Made by a program: the position numbers and the translations under genes. The notes under the pieces were generated by a model that searched no databases, was not told the origin of the DNA, and worked only from the letters and a program-made list of their open reading frames with translations. A stretch of DNA of 64,000 nt from Phyllobacterium endophyticum. Lineage in GTDB: Bacteria > Pseudomonadota > Alphaproteobacteria > Rhizobiales > Rhizobiaceae. Position 1 is the stretch's first letter. The number at the start of each line of letters is the position of its first letter. Below are positions 53,383 to 62,753 of this stretch, in pieces. The stretch lies in the NCBI RefSeq assembly GCF_003010935.1, contig NZ_PGGN01000001.1, forward strand, positions 1,116,001 to 1,180,000, in the 5' to 3' direction.

Positions 53383-54852
53383 TCAGGTTTCATGCCAGGT
53401 GCGGCCGTCGCGCTCGATCAGCGCAATGGCTGCGGACGGGCCCCACGTTCCGGCGGTATAGCCGTAGGGCGGCTGGTCATTCTCGGTCCAGGCCTTCAAG
53501 ATCGGGTCCACCCATTGCCATGCTGCAACCACCTCGTCCCGGCGCATGAACAGCGTCTGGTTGCCCCGCACGACGTCCATGATCAACCTTTCATAGGCAT
53601 CAGGGCTTCTTGCCGTGAAGGATTCGGCAAAGGTCATGTCCAGTGGCACGTGACGCAGGCGCATGCCGCCTGGACCCGGATCCTTGATCATCATCCACTG
53701 CTTCACGCCCTCGTCCGGCTGCAGGCGAATGACCAGCTGGTTGGCCACGACGCGCCCGGCGCCTTCGCCGAATATCGAATGCGGTATGGGTTTGAACGAA
53801 ACGACGATTTCTGAAGCACGCGAGGCAAGCCGCTTGCCCGTGCGAAGATAGAAGGGTACGCCGGCCCAGCGCCAGTTGGCGATTTCGGCCTTGATGGCGA
53901 CAAATGTTTCGGTATTGCTCGGGTGTTCCAGCTCTTCCAGGTAGCCCTTCACCGCACCGCCGGAAGAAGCGCCCGCGCGGTATTGGCCGCGAACCGTCAG
54001 TTCTTCAGCGTTTCTGGAGTTGATCGGGCTCAGCGAGCGCAGAACTTTCAGCTTTTCGTCGCGCACCGCATCTGCATCCATCGATGCCGGCGGCTCCATC
54101 GCGACGAGGCAAAGCAATTGCATGATATGGTTTTGCACCATGTCCCGAAGGGCACCCGCCGTATCGTAATAACCGGCGCGATTTTCCAGCCCGACCGATT
54201 CAGCGACTGTAATCTGCACGTGGTCGATATGAGCCGAATTCCACAGAGGTTCGTAGAGCGCGTTGGCGAAGCGCAGCGCCATCAGGTTCTGGACAGTTTC
54301 CTTGCCGAGATAATGATCGATGCGGAAAATCTGCTGTTCGTGGAAAACGTGGCCGATCGTGTCGTTGAGCGCGATCGCCGATTGAAGGTCACGTCCGATC
54401 GGCTTTTCAACGATGATGCGCGTATGGTCGTGGACCAGCTTGTAGCTCTTGAGCCGGCTCGATATATCGGCAAAGAGCGAAGGACTGACTGCAAGGTAAA
54501 ACGCGCGGATGCGCCTCGTATCATTGCCGATCTCCGCTTTCAGCTCTTCCCAGCCATTGTCGGACGTCGCATCCACCGCAACATAGGATAGCCGCGCCAG
54601 AAACTGATCGACCTGCTTCTGGTCGAATTCGGTCGGCTTGACGAATTCCTTGATCGCGCTCTCGGCGAACTTCCGGTAATCCTCATTCGACATGGGCGAA
54701 CGGGATGCGCCAATGATACGGGTCGGGTCCGAAAGCTGTCCGTCGCGCTGGCGCTGATAAAGTGCCGGGATCAGCTTGCGCTCAGCGAGGTCGCCGGTGC
54801 CGCCGAACACAATGCAATCAAAGGGATCAACCGGGATTATCTGACTTGTCAT
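53383..54852 (-). CDS. zwf: Glucose-6-phosphate 1-dehydrogenase
   Basis: 489 aa. FDCIVFGGTGDLAERKLIPA is the nucleotide-binding start; IVEKPIGRDLQSA and RIDHYLGKETVQNLMALRFA contain the substrate-binding Lys and active-site His. It oxidises glucose-6-phosphate to the lactone. First gene of the zwf-pgl-edd operon feeding the Entner-Doudoroff pathway. An inverted-repeat element lies about 50 nt upstream. Confidence 0.97.
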   Translation of the reverse strand: MTSQIIPVDPFDCIVFGGTGDLAERKLIPALYQRQRDGQLSDPTRIIGASRSPMSNEDYRKFAESAIKEFVKPTEFDQKQVDQFLARLSYVAVDATSDNGWEELKAEIGNDTRRIRAFYLAVSPSLFADISSRLKSYKLVHDHTRIIVEKPIGRDLQSAIALNDTIGHVFHEQQIFRIDHYLGKETVQNLMALRFANALYEPLWNSAHIDHVQITVAESVGLENRAGYYDTAGALRDMVQNHIMQLLCLVAMEPPASMDADAVRDEKLKVLRSLSPINSRNAEELTVRGQYRAGASSGGAVKGYLEELEHPSNTETFVAIKAEIANWRWAGVPFYLRTGKRLASRASEIVVSFKPIPHSIFGEGAGRVVANQLVIRLQPDEGVKQWMMIKDPGPGGMRLRHVPLDMTFAESFTARSPDAYERLIMDVVRGNQTLFMRRDEVVAAWQWVDPILKAWTENDQPPYGYTAGTWGPSAAIALIERDGRTWHET

Positions 54853-55298
54853 TGAAAGAGTCTCGCTATGCCTGAATGCGCCAGAGGGCGCAGGTTTGTA
54901 TAATCTAATCGATTTAGAATGGCCAGTCCTGATGCGTCTGCTGCGTCAAAATGCATTGGTAATTCGCACATTTTCTCATGCGATAGCCGTTTCCACGTGA
55001 TTTCGGCAGCCACCCTGTCGCCGCCCATTCCAGGCAAACTCGCTTGCCGTCCGAACCAGTTGTTCGCCTACGATATTGCATGGACGATGAACTTTTGACA
55101 ACAAAGCAAGCCCGGCTCTCTCGAGAGCGTCGCGATATGCTGCACAGGCTGGAGGCCGGGACTGCCCTGCGTCGTTGATCAGAAAACCAGGGAGAACTTG
55201 AATGCGTCTGGCAAGGGGTCGCAGCGTTTCGCGTCGCAACGCTTTTGCATTCCCAATTCGCACTGTTTTCAATAGGCTCGCAACGAATGGGAGTGATC
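54853..55298. promoter_or_regulatory. Divergent region zwf / aldehyde dehydrogenase
   Basis: 446 nt. Near zwf is the near-palindrome TCTAATCGATTTAGA (54904-54918), about 52 nt upstream of the zwf start, a candidate operator. The remainder has no credible gene; an in-frame extension of the aldehyde dehydrogenase back to 55245 is unlikely. Confidence 0.4.
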
Positions 55299-56774
55299 AT
55301 GGCCGAAAATCTATCCAGAGTTGTCGCGCAGGATAAGGATTTCCTGAACATCGTGAATGGCAGACACGTCGCTGCATCGAGCCATGAAACGATTGCCGTT
55401 GTGTGTCCATCCGATGGGGTGGCCTTCGCGACAATTCCGGCTTGCAATGAACATGATGTCGATCGCGCCGCTCGTGCGGCGCGCGAAGCCTTCGACCACG
55501 GCCCATGGTCGCGGATGCCGGCATTCGAGCGTGGCAGGCTTTTGACCAGGCTCGGACGATTGATCGAGCAGCGCGGCGATGAGCTGGCGGCGCTCGAATC
55601 GCGCGACACCGGCAAACCTGTTCGTCAGGGTCGTGCGGACGTTGCTGCAGCCATTCGCTACTACGAATTCTATGGCGGCGCCGCCGACAAGATCCACGGT
55701 GATACGATCCCGTTTCTCGAAGGCTATACGGCGCTCACCCTGCGCGAGCCACATGGCGTCGTCGCGGGGATCATTCCCTGGAACTACCCGCTGCAGATCA
55801 TGGCGCGTGTGGTTGGCGCCGCGCTTGCCATGGGAAACACGCTGGTCGTCAAACCGGCGGAAGACGCATCGCTGTCGACAATCCGCATCGGCGAACTCGC
55901 CCTTGAGGCGGGTTTTCCGGACGGCGTCCTCAACGTCATCACCGGCTATGGCCGCCAGGCGGGCGCAGCCCTTTCGGCGCATCCTGGCATAGATTACGTG
56001 ACATTCACCGGTTCTCCCGCCACAGGCACGGCCATACAGCAGGCGGCAGCCGGCAATAATCGCGGCGTCACGATGGAGCTTGGCGGCAAGTCACCTCAGA
56101 TCGTCTTCGCTGACGCTGACATCGGGCAGGCGCTCCCGGTACTCGTCAATGCCATCATCCAGAATGGCGGTCAGACCTGTTCGGCAGGCAGCCGTATCCT
56201 CATCGAGCACAGCATCTATGATGACGTCGCCGCCGCGATCAGCGAACGTTTCGACAGGCTCGTTGCGGGACCGCACGATGCCGATCTCGACCTTGGTTCC
56301 ATGATCAATCCGGCGCAAAAGGGCAGGGTCGAAAATTATGTCAGGTCGGCCGAGGCGGCTGGTATCGAGATTATCGCTCGCGGGTCTGTTCATGCCGACG
56401 CGCCGGTGAACGGCTTCTATGTTGCGCCGGTGCTCTTCGGCAGCGTCGACCCCCTCGCTTCCATTGCGCGGGAGGAAATCTTCGGCCCGGTGCTGACGCT
56501 TTTCGCCTTTGGCGACGAGCAGGAGGCCATAAAGCTCGCCAATCAAACGGAATATGGCCTCGTCGCAGGCGTCTGGACCAGGGATGGCGCGCGCCAGCAC
56601 CGTGTCGCCAAGCGCGTGCGTGCGGGGCAGGTATATGTCAACGCCTATGGCGCGGGCGGCGGCGTCGAACTGCCGTTTGGCGGCTTCAAGAAGTCCGGCC
56701 ATGGGCGCGAAAAAGGTTTCGAAGCGCTCTACGACATGTCCGCGACCAAGACGATCGTCTTTCGTCACGATTAA
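55299..56774 (+). CDS. Aldehyde dehydrogenase
   Basis: 491 aa. NAD(P)-dependent aldehyde dehydrogenase superfamily. Catalytic Glu in GVTMELGGKSPQIVFAD, nucleophile Cys in NGGQTCSAGSRILI, binding loop PWNYPLQIMARVVGAALAMG and EIFGPVLTLFAFGDEQEA. GGGAG precedes the ATG at 55299. Substrate unknown; the general type resembles betaine/gamma-aminobutyraldehyde-like enzymes. The SDR gene 38 nt downstream probably forms an operon with it. Confidence 0.93.
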   Translation: MAENLSRVVAQDKDFLNIVNGRHVAASSHETIAVVCPSDGVAFATIPACNEHDVDRAARAAREAFDHGPWSRMPAFERGRLLTRLGRLIEQRGDELAALESRDTGKPVRQGRADVAAAIRYYEFYGGAADKIHGDTIPFLEGYTALTLREPHGVVAGIIPWNYPLQIMARVVGAALAMGNTLVVKPAEDASLSTIRIGELALEAGFPDGVLNVITGYGRQAGAALSAHPGIDYVTFTGSPATGTAIQQAAAGNNRGVTMELGGKSPQIVFADADIGQALPVLVNAIIQNGGQTCSAGSRILIEHSIYDDVAAAISERFDRLVAGPHDADLDLGSMINPAQKGRVENYVRSAEAAGIEIIARGSVHADAPVNGFYVAPVLFGSVDPLASIAREEIFGPVLTLFAFGDEQEAIKLANQTEYGLVAGVWTRDGARQHRVAKRVRAGQVYVNAYGAGGGVELPFGGFKKSGHGREKGFEALYDMSATKTIVFRHD

Positions 56775-56812
56775 CCGCAAAGAATTCAGATCACCACGCA
56801 TGAGGAGACGAC

Positions 56813-57562
56813 ATGAAGCGTTTGGCAGGCAAGACAGCAATCATCACCGGGGGCGCATCGGGTTTCGGCGAGGCGATGGCCAAGCGCTTCGCGGCGGAAG
56901 GCGCAAATGTCGTGGTGGCTGATCTGAACTTGGTGGGAGCGGAGAAGGTCGCAGCAGAGATAGGCAAGAGCGCCATTGCCGCCCATGCCGATGTGACGCG
57001 CAAGGAGGATGTGGAACTGATGGTCAAGTCAGCCATGGACGCATTTGGCCGTATCGATATCATGATCAACAATGCCGGCTTCACCCATCGCAATGGCCCC
57101 ATGCTCGGCGTCGACGAAGCGACGTTCGACCTCATCACCGGCGTCAATATGAAGGCAATCTACTATGCGGCGCTTGCCGTCGTGCCGATCATGGAAAGGC
57201 AGGGCGGCGGCTCGATCATCACGACCGCCTCCACGGCTGGGCTGCGTCCGCGTCCGGGGCTTACCTGGTATAACGCGTCGAAGGGCTGGGCCATCAGCGC
57301 GACGAAATCCATGGCGGTCGAGCTTGCGCCCAAGAACATAAGGGTCAATTGCCTCTGCCCGGTTGCCGGTGAAACACCCATGCTCGGCCTGTTCATGGGT
57401 GAGGATACTCCGGAAAAGCGTGCGCAGTTCAAGGCCACGGTTCCGCTTGGCCGGCTGTCAACGCCGCTCGATGTTGCCAATGCGGCATTGTGGCTTGCCT
57501 CTAGCGAGGCCGAGTTCATCACCGGGATTGCACTCGAAGTTGATGGCGGCCGCTGCATCTGA
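56813..57562 (+). CDS. Short-chain dehydrogenase (SDR)
   Basis: 249 aa classical SDR: cofactor loop ITGGASGFGEAMAKRFAAEG, DIMINNAGFTHRNGP, catalytic Ser in TTASTAGLRPRPG and YNASK. Ending EFITGIALEVDGGRCI is typical of FabG-like enzymes. Probably an alcohol or hydroxy-acid dehydrogenase working with the upstream aldehyde dehydrogenase. GGAG precedes the start. Confidence 0.92.
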   Translation: MKRLAGKTAIITGGASGFGEAMAKRFAAEGANVVVADLNLVGAEKVAAEIGKSAIAAHADVTRKEDVELMVKSAMDAFGRIDIMINNAGFTHRNGPMLGVDEATFDLITGVNMKAIYYAALAVVPIMERQGGGSIITTASTAGLRPRPGLTWYNASKGWAISATKSMAVELAPKNIRVNCLCPVAGETPMLGLFMGEDTPEKRAQFKATVPLGRLSTPLDVANAALWLASSEAEFITGIALEVDGGRCI

Positions 57563-57607
57563 TTGCCCGATAGACCTTGAAACATGTGGGCGGTGGGCTA
57601 CATTGAG

Positions 57608-57699
57608 AGAGCAAGTCCAGGAAAAGTGCGAAGCGGTTTTCCGTCCGGAATTGCGCAAAACGAAGGATCAGAGCAATTCCGTGACAACGGACTTGCTCT
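57608..57699. repeat. Palindromic intergenic repeat element
   Basis: 92 bp with perfect 11-bp terminal inverted repeats AGAGCAAGTCC / GGACTTGCTCT and an inner pair GGAATTGC / GCAATTCC. The inner segment AAGCGGTTTTCCGTCCGG is familiar to me as a dispersed palindromic element of Rhizobiales genomes. It lies between two SDR genes. Confidence 0.8.
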
Positions 57700-57777
57700 A
57701 GCGTAGCCAAATTTCCCCCTGTGCTGCCCTGGCCCACTCGGACCCCCGTGGCGCTCCCATCTTTCAAGGACATCAAC

Positions 57778-58620
57778 ATGACATCGAAACCTGTCTGGTT
57801 CATCACTGGCTGTTCCACCGGCTTTGGCCGCGAACTTGCGCGCCATACGCTCGAGCTTGGATATCCGACCGTTGTCACCGCCCGCAACGTGGCGCAGATC
57901 GAAGACCTTGCCCAAGGCCATGAGGACAACGCGCTATTGCTGAAGCTGGACGTAACCAGTGCCGAAGATATCGAGAACGCCGTCAAGGCCGCGACGGAAC
58001 GCTTCGGGCGCATCGACGTGCTCGTGAACAATGCAGGCATTGGTTATTTCGCCTCCTTCGAGGAGAGCGAGGAAAAAGAAGTGCGGCAGATGTTCGAGAT
58101 CAACGTCTGGGGCCTTGCAAAAATGACGCGCGCCGTGCTGCCGCTCCTGCGCAAGCAGCGCTCGGGCACCGTGGTGAATATCTCCTCCCAGGGCGGTCTC
58201 GTCGCCAACCCGGCCGTAAGCTTCTACACTGCGACCAAGTTCGCTGTCGAAGCGCTCTCGGAGGCCCTGTCAAAGGAAGTCGCGCCGCTCGGAATCAAGG
58301 TCCTGATCGTCGAGCCTGGCCCGTTCCGTACAGATTGGGCCGGCCGTTCGGCAAATGAAGCCAGGCACACGATCGAGGATTATCGCGCAACCTCCGGTCA
58401 GCGCGCCGAGATGATCCGCAACATCAGCGGCAATCAGCCGGGCGATCCGGTCCGTGCGGCCAAGGCTATCGTTGAGGCGGTTGAAGCCAGTGAACCGCCG
58501 CTGCGCCTGCTGCTCGGCAAACAGGCGCTTCAAAACGCCCGCGCCAAGATCGCCGACCTTCAGAAGGACTTCGATGCCTGGGAAAAGGTCACTCTGGGCG
58601 CGGACTTTCCAGACGCCTGA
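57778..58620 (+). CDS. Short-chain dehydrogenase (SDR), retinol-dehydrogenase-like
   Basis: 280 aa. WFITGCSTGFGRELARHTLE cofactor motif, LVNNAGIGYFASFEE, Ser in VVNISSQGGLVANP and YTATK catalytic pair. The longer C-terminus and DxxxxxGFG start are typical for the SDR group often annotated as oxidoreductase with NAD(P) binding. AAGGA lies upstream of the ATG at 57778. Substrate unknown. Confidence 0.9.
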   Translation: MTSKPVWFITGCSTGFGRELARHTLELGYPTVVTARNVAQIEDLAQGHEDNALLLKLDVTSAEDIENAVKAATERFGRIDVLVNNAGIGYFASFEESEEKEVRQMFEINVWGLAKMTRAVLPLLRKQRSGTVVNISSQGGLVANPAVSFYTATKFAVEALSEALSKEVAPLGIKVLIVEPGPFRTDWAGRSANEARHTIEDYRATSGQRAEMIRNISGNQPGDPVRAAKAIVEAVEASEPPLRLLLGKQALQNARAKIADLQKDFDAWEKVTLGADFPDA

Positions 58621-58743
58621 AGCCAGGCACGGCTGCATGGAAAATCCAGGCTACCCGCTTTCGTGCAACTCCGTCATGTCGGCGGCTTGCGCGGAACGCG
58701 GGTATTCTCTATCGCTTTTGATAAAAATAAACCTGGAAACGCC

Positions 58744-59868
58744 ATGCATAAAGTTGTCATCAGCGGTACGGGCGTTTTCACGCCGGAACAATCCATCAGC
58801 AATGCCGAACTGGTGGAGGCATTCAACGCCTATGCCACGCGGCAGAACGAACTTTACGCTGACGAGATCGCCGCAGGCACGCGCGCGCCGATGACGATGT
58901 CCAACGAGGAGTTCATCGTCCGCGCGTCTGGCATCGAAAACCGGCACGTGCTGAACAAGTCAGGCATACTCGATCCGGAAATAATGCACCCGGTTCTGCC
59001 TGAACGCAGCGACGAGGACCTGTCCGTCATGGCGCAGATGGCGGTGCATGCGGCAAGTCTGGCTCTGGCCAAAGCCGGGAAGGACGCCTCCGAGGTGGAT
59101 GCTGTGATCTGCGCGGCTTCCAATCACGAGCGTCCCTATCCCGCCATTGCCATCGAAGTGCAGCAGGCGTTGGGCATCGAAGGCTTCGGCTTCGACATGA
59201 ACGTCGCCTGCTCATCGGCGACCTTTGGCATCCAGGCTGCAGCCGACATGATCCGCTCCGGCTCCGCCCGTGCGATCCTCATGGTCAATCCGGAGATCTG
59301 CTCGGCACATCTCGAATGGCGCGACCGGGATTGCCACTTCATCTTTGGCGATGTCTGCACAGCCGTGCTGCTCGAGCGCGATGATCTCGCGACGGCCAAG
59401 GACCGTTTCGAAATTGTTTCGACCCGCTGCCTCACGCAATTTTCCAACAATATCCGCAACAATAACGGCTTCCTGCGCCGCACGCGCGAAGGCCATATGA
59501 CAGACCGCCGCGACATGCTTTTCAAGCAGGAAGGCCGCAAGGTCTTCAAGCAGGTGGTGCCGATCGTGTCCGACCTCATCCTCACCCACCTTGCCGACGA
59601 GAATATCGCCCCGGCGCACCTCTCGCGCCTGTGGCTGCATCAGGCCAACAAGGGCATGAACGATCTCATCGGCATCAAGGTGCTGGGCCGCGAGCCGGAA
59701 CCCGGCGAACAGCCCAACATCCTGCAGGATTATGCCAATACCTCATCGGCCGGTTCGATCATCGCCTTTTCGAAATATTCCGACGACCTCGCGCCGGGGA
59801 GCCTCGGCGTTATCTGCTCCTTCGGCGCGGGATATTCGGTGGGCAGCGTGATCGTGCGGAAGGTTTGA
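58744..59868 (+). CDS. Beta-ketoacyl-ACP synthase III-like (FabH-like)
   Basis: 374 aa, longer than housekeeping FabH (about 317). Cys-His-Asn triad: Cys in NVACSSATFGIQAA, His in LWLHQANKGMNDL and Asn in YANTSSAGSIIAFS. The insertion at about 30-75 (EIAAGTRAPMTMSNEEFIV) marks the long KAS III subgroup of alphaproteobacteria. It condenses an acyl-CoA with malonyl-ACP; substrate unknown. GGAAA lies upstream of the ATG. Confidence 0.92.
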   Translation: MHKVVISGTGVFTPEQSISNAELVEAFNAYATRQNELYADEIAAGTRAPMTMSNEEFIVRASGIENRHVLNKSGILDPEIMHPVLPERSDEDLSVMAQMAVHAASLALAKAGKDASEVDAVICAASNHERPYPAIAIEVQQALGIEGFGFDMNVACSSATFGIQAAADMIRSGSARAILMVNPEICSAHLEWRDRDCHFIFGDVCTAVLLERDDLATAKDRFEIVSTRCLTQFSNNIRNNNGFLRRTREGHMTDRRDMLFKQEGRKVFKQVVPIVSDLILTHLADENIAPAHLSRLWLHQANKGMNDLIGIKVLGREPEPGEQPNILQDYANTSSAGSIIAFSKYSDDLAPGSLGVICSFGAGYSVGSVIVRKV

Positions 59869-59954
59869 GGAGCTCTGCCTCTTTAGGGAAGGGTCCAAGT
59901 TGTATCCTTCCCTATTGTCGGATCTATCCAATCAGAATGGCTATGCCGGATGGC

Positions 59955-61061
59955 TCATAGGGTGAATACGTCTTCTTCGCGTGGAAAAAGAGACCCTTTT
60001 CCGTCGATAGCAATAGTATATTCTGCAGTATAGTCTGGGCCGACACCTGTTATTTTGTAGTATAAAACACCGCCTATAACCTCATCTACGATGATGTTAA
60101 CAAATTTAACACCTAAGCCGGTAAGGACAACCCTATCCTGTTCATAGCCGTAGGTGAACCCGTTGATTCTATCCCCATCTAGCGCGGCAAGACTAGCGTA
60201 ATGGAACTGGTCATCGCCCGCGCCGCCATCCATCGTATCTCTTCCATCGCCCGCCCAGAAATCGTCGTTTCCGCGACCACCGATGAGCGTATTTGCCTGA
60301 TTGTTACCATAAAGATTATCACCGTAAATGCTGCCGATCACATTTTCGATAGAGGTGTATGTGTCTGTGCCGCCGCTGGTTGCACCCTGACTATTGCCGT
60401 CGAGATGAATCGTTACCTTGCCATATGCAGCGGTATAGTCGACAGTATCGGTCCCGCCGCCTCCATTGACACTGTTCTGTCCAAGATTGAAATAGAACGT
60501 GTCGTTGCCGTCGTCGCCGAAAAGCTGGTCGCTGCCACCGTCGCCATAGATCTGGTCGTTCCCCTGACCGCCGTGAATGATATCGACGCCTTCACCGCCA
60601 TACAGCTTGTCGTCTCCTGCATTGCCGTTGATTTTGTCATCGCCGTCCATGCCGAAGATCATGTTGGCATTCAGGTCGCCATTCAGCGTATCGTTGTAGT
60701 TGGACCCGACAACGTTTTCGAAACCCAGCAACGTGTCCAAGCCGTCCGCTCCCGTAGCAGTTCCGGCCAAGCCAGCGACAAGATTCACTGTTACGGCCCC
60801 GCTTGCATTGAAGTAGCCGACGGTGTCGTTGTCAGCGCCACCATTCAACACCTCGGGAAGGACACCTCCAACTGGTGATGTGCCACCCTCGATGTAATCG
60901 TTTCCGCCGCCGCCGCTCAAGGTGTCAAGCCCGGCATCACCGTAATAATAATCGCTTCCCGCCGTTCCCAGCCGCCCATCGACCCCGCGAGTTCCCATAT
61001 CAAAGACTGTCGCCGTTATTCCAAGAATAGCACGAATATCTGCTGGTAAAACGTTTGCCAT
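59955..61061 (-). CDS. RTX-type calcium-binding repeat protein
   Basis: 368 aa with nonapeptide GGxGxDxux repeats from about 40 to 290 (GGGGNDYIEGG, GNAGDDKLYGGEGVDIIHGG, GDGGSDQLFGDDGNDTF, GGRGNDDFWAGDGRDTMDGG) that would form calcium-binding beta-rolls. The N-terminus has no Sec signal; type I secretion is expected. No ABC exporter or membrane-fusion gene is nearby. GGGAGGG upstream of the ATG. No enzymatic domain visible. Confidence 0.9.
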   Translation of the reverse strand: MANVLPADIRAILGITATVFDMGTRGVDGRLGTAGSDYYYGDAGLDTLSGGGGNDYIEGGTSPVGGVLPEVLNGGADNDTVGYFNASGAVTVNLVAGLAGTATGADGLDTLLGFENVVGSNYNDTLNGDLNANMIFGMDGDDKINGNAGDDKLYGGEGVDIIHGGQGNDQIYGDGGSDQLFGDDGNDTFYFNLGQNSVNGGGGTDTVDYTAAYGKVTIHLDGNSQGATSGGTDTYTSIENVIGSIYGDNLYGNNQANTLIGGRGNDDFWAGDGRDTMDGGAGDDQFHYASLAALDGDRINGFTYGYEQDRVVLTGLGVKFVNIIVDEVIGGVLYYKITGVGPDYTAEYTIAIDGKGSLFPREEDVFTL

Positions 61062-61292
61062 GACTAAAACCCTCCCGTTGGTGAGAAGGCATGCGCTGCC
61101 CTCTCGGGCTGCGGGGCGGTCACCGGAATGGGGCCTTGAAACCCCGACAGTCGCTGTAATAAAGTGTATACACCTAATTATTTATGTCAAAGTATTAATT
61201 ATAATCAAGAACCGACATCGGAAATACGTATTGCAAACAATTACTTGAATGCCAAGCATAATAACCAATTTGCTACTACAAAAATCAGAAGT

Positions 61293-62579
61293 CTATATCC
61301 GGTCCATCAGTGCATACCAGCTCAGAGCCAGAAACAACATGGGCGCGCGGAACTTTCGCCCGCCGGGGAAGGCGGGAATATTCAAGTCCTCAAGCAATTT
61401 CAGCCGGTCGCGATTGCCCGCCACAGTTTCCGCATAGAGTCTGCCGACGAAATTCGACAGCATCACTCCATGGCCGGAATAGCCGCCCGCCGAGATGACA
61501 TTCGGCATGACCTCGCGCACGAAAGGCTGGCGCGGCAGGGTGATGCCCACCGATCCTCCCCAGGCCTGCGTCATTTCCACGTCGGCCAGCGCCGGGTAAA
61601 TCTCGGCAATCTGGCGGCGGATATGCGTACTGATGTCGAGCGGATTGTCCGCCGTATAGGCCTCGCGCCCGCCAAACAGCAGCCGTCCGTCTTGCGAACG
61701 GCGGAAATAGCGCACGACGAAACGGGAATCGTCGACGCTCTCGCCGCCGGGCAGCACCGGACTATCGGGTCCAAGCGGCACGGTCGCGCCGATGAACGAA
61801 CGGATCGGCATCACATGCGCGGCGCTGACCGGTTCCAGATCGCCGCCATGGGCGTTGACGGCGATCAGTGCCTTGGCAGCCGTGACATTGCCGAAAGGCG
61901 TCGTGACCGTCACCCTTCCGTTTTCGGATTTGATCCCGGTCACCCCGGTGTTCTCGTAGAGATGCGCACCTGCCTTGGCAGCAGCGCGCGCGGTGCCGAC
62001 GACGAGCTTCATCGGCTGGATGTGGCCGGTGCCCTTGTCATAGGTGCCGCCGAGATAGCGGGTCGAGCCAAGTCGCTCTGCCGTCTCATTCGCATCCATG
62101 TAGTGGATGTGCGGATAACCGTAACGCGTTGCCATGAGTTCGGCATGTTCGCGATAGAGCTTGAGATAGCGCTTCTTGTGCACCACGGACATCTGCCCCG
62201 GCACATATTCGATATCGATCTTGTGGGTCTCGGCGAATTGCAGGAGATGCGCTTTCGCCTCCTCGGCAAGGTCGAACAGCGCCTTGGCGCGGCTAAAACC
62301 ATATTGCGCCTCGAGTTCTTCAGCCCAGGCGCGTTGGCCGGTGCCGAGTTGGCCGCCATTGCGCCCCGATGCACCGTCGCCAAACCGGAACGCCTCCAGC
62401 AGCACGACGTCGGCGCCGGTCGCAGCAAGATGCACGGCGGCGGAAAGACCTGTGAACCCGCCGCCAATGATAACGACATCGGCGCTTCTCGATCCGTCCA
62501 GCGCCGGATATTCGGTGCGGTCGGAAACCGCGGTTTCATACCAGGAAATGCCGGGGGAAATGGGCGATTGGTAGGGCAT
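61293..62579 (-). CDS. puuB: FAD-dependent oxidoreductase, PuuB-like
   Basis: 428 aa. [20 protein letters not shown] near residue 33 is the FAD-binding start, GASGRNGGQLGTGQRAWAEE and GGREAYTADNPLDISTHIRR are PuuB/DadA-type features, and WGGSVGITLPRQPFV ends the catalytic part. The family includes gamma-glutamylputrescine oxidase. Adjacency to a glutamine-synthetase-type gene supports the putrescine pathway. Start has a weak ribosome-binding site. Confidence 0.88.
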   Translation of the reverse strand: MPYQSPISPGISWYETAVSDRTEYPALDGSRSADVVIIGGGFTGLSAAVHLAATGADVVLLEAFRFGDGASGRNGGQLGTGQRAWAEELEAQYGFSRAKALFDLAEEAKAHLLQFAETHKIDIEYVPGQMSVVHKKRYLKLYREHAELMATRYGYPHIHYMDANETAERLGSTRYLGGTYDKGTGHIQPMKLVVGTARAAAKAGAHLYENTGVTGIKSENGRVTVTTPFGNVTAAKALIAVNAHGGDLEPVSAAHVMPIRSFIGATVPLGPDSPVLPGGESVDDSRFVVRYFRRSQDGRLLFGGREAYTADNPLDISTHIRRQIAEIYPALADVEMTQAWGGSVGITLPRQPFVREVMPNVISAGGYSGHGVMLSNFVGRLYAETVAGNRDRLKLLEDLNIPAFPGGRKFRAPMLFLALSWYALMDRI

Positions 62580-62611
62580 ATTTTGCGATCCGATTAGGAA
62601 ATACTGGCGCT

Positions 62612-62752
62612 GCGTTTATCTCCCGCCTTGCGGGAGAGAAAGGATTTTCCTGGATTTAGCCTGTTTGCTAAATCCTTGGAAAATCCAGTGAGGGGGTAGT
62701 CCGATGATTGCAAATCCCCTCGTTATCTCCTCCGCAAGGGAAGATAAGCGGC
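62612..62752. repeat. Palindromic intergenic repeat with long inner hairpin
   Basis: The ends GTTTATCTCCCGCCTTGCGG and the reverse complement of the right end (GCTTATCTTCCCTTGCGG) are related, making an imperfect terminal inverted repeat. Inside, 62642-62660 pairs with 62667-62686 (GGATTTTCC..GGATTTAGC against its complement, one bulge). The look is that of RIME-like elements of Rhizobiales; family unproven. Confidence 0.65.
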
Positions 62753-62753
62753 A

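Noticed and set aside
59885-59913. Inverted repeat AGGGAAGG / CCTTCCCT after the KAS III-like gene
   Set aside because: 8-bp stem with a long loop but no T-run on either strand; too weak to call a terminator.
61164-62597. Long plus-strand frame of about 477 codons opposite puuB
   Set aside because: It is fully antisense to a clear FAD oxidoreductase; the composition is Arg/His/Gly-rich without any domain, as expected from a GC-rich shadow frame.
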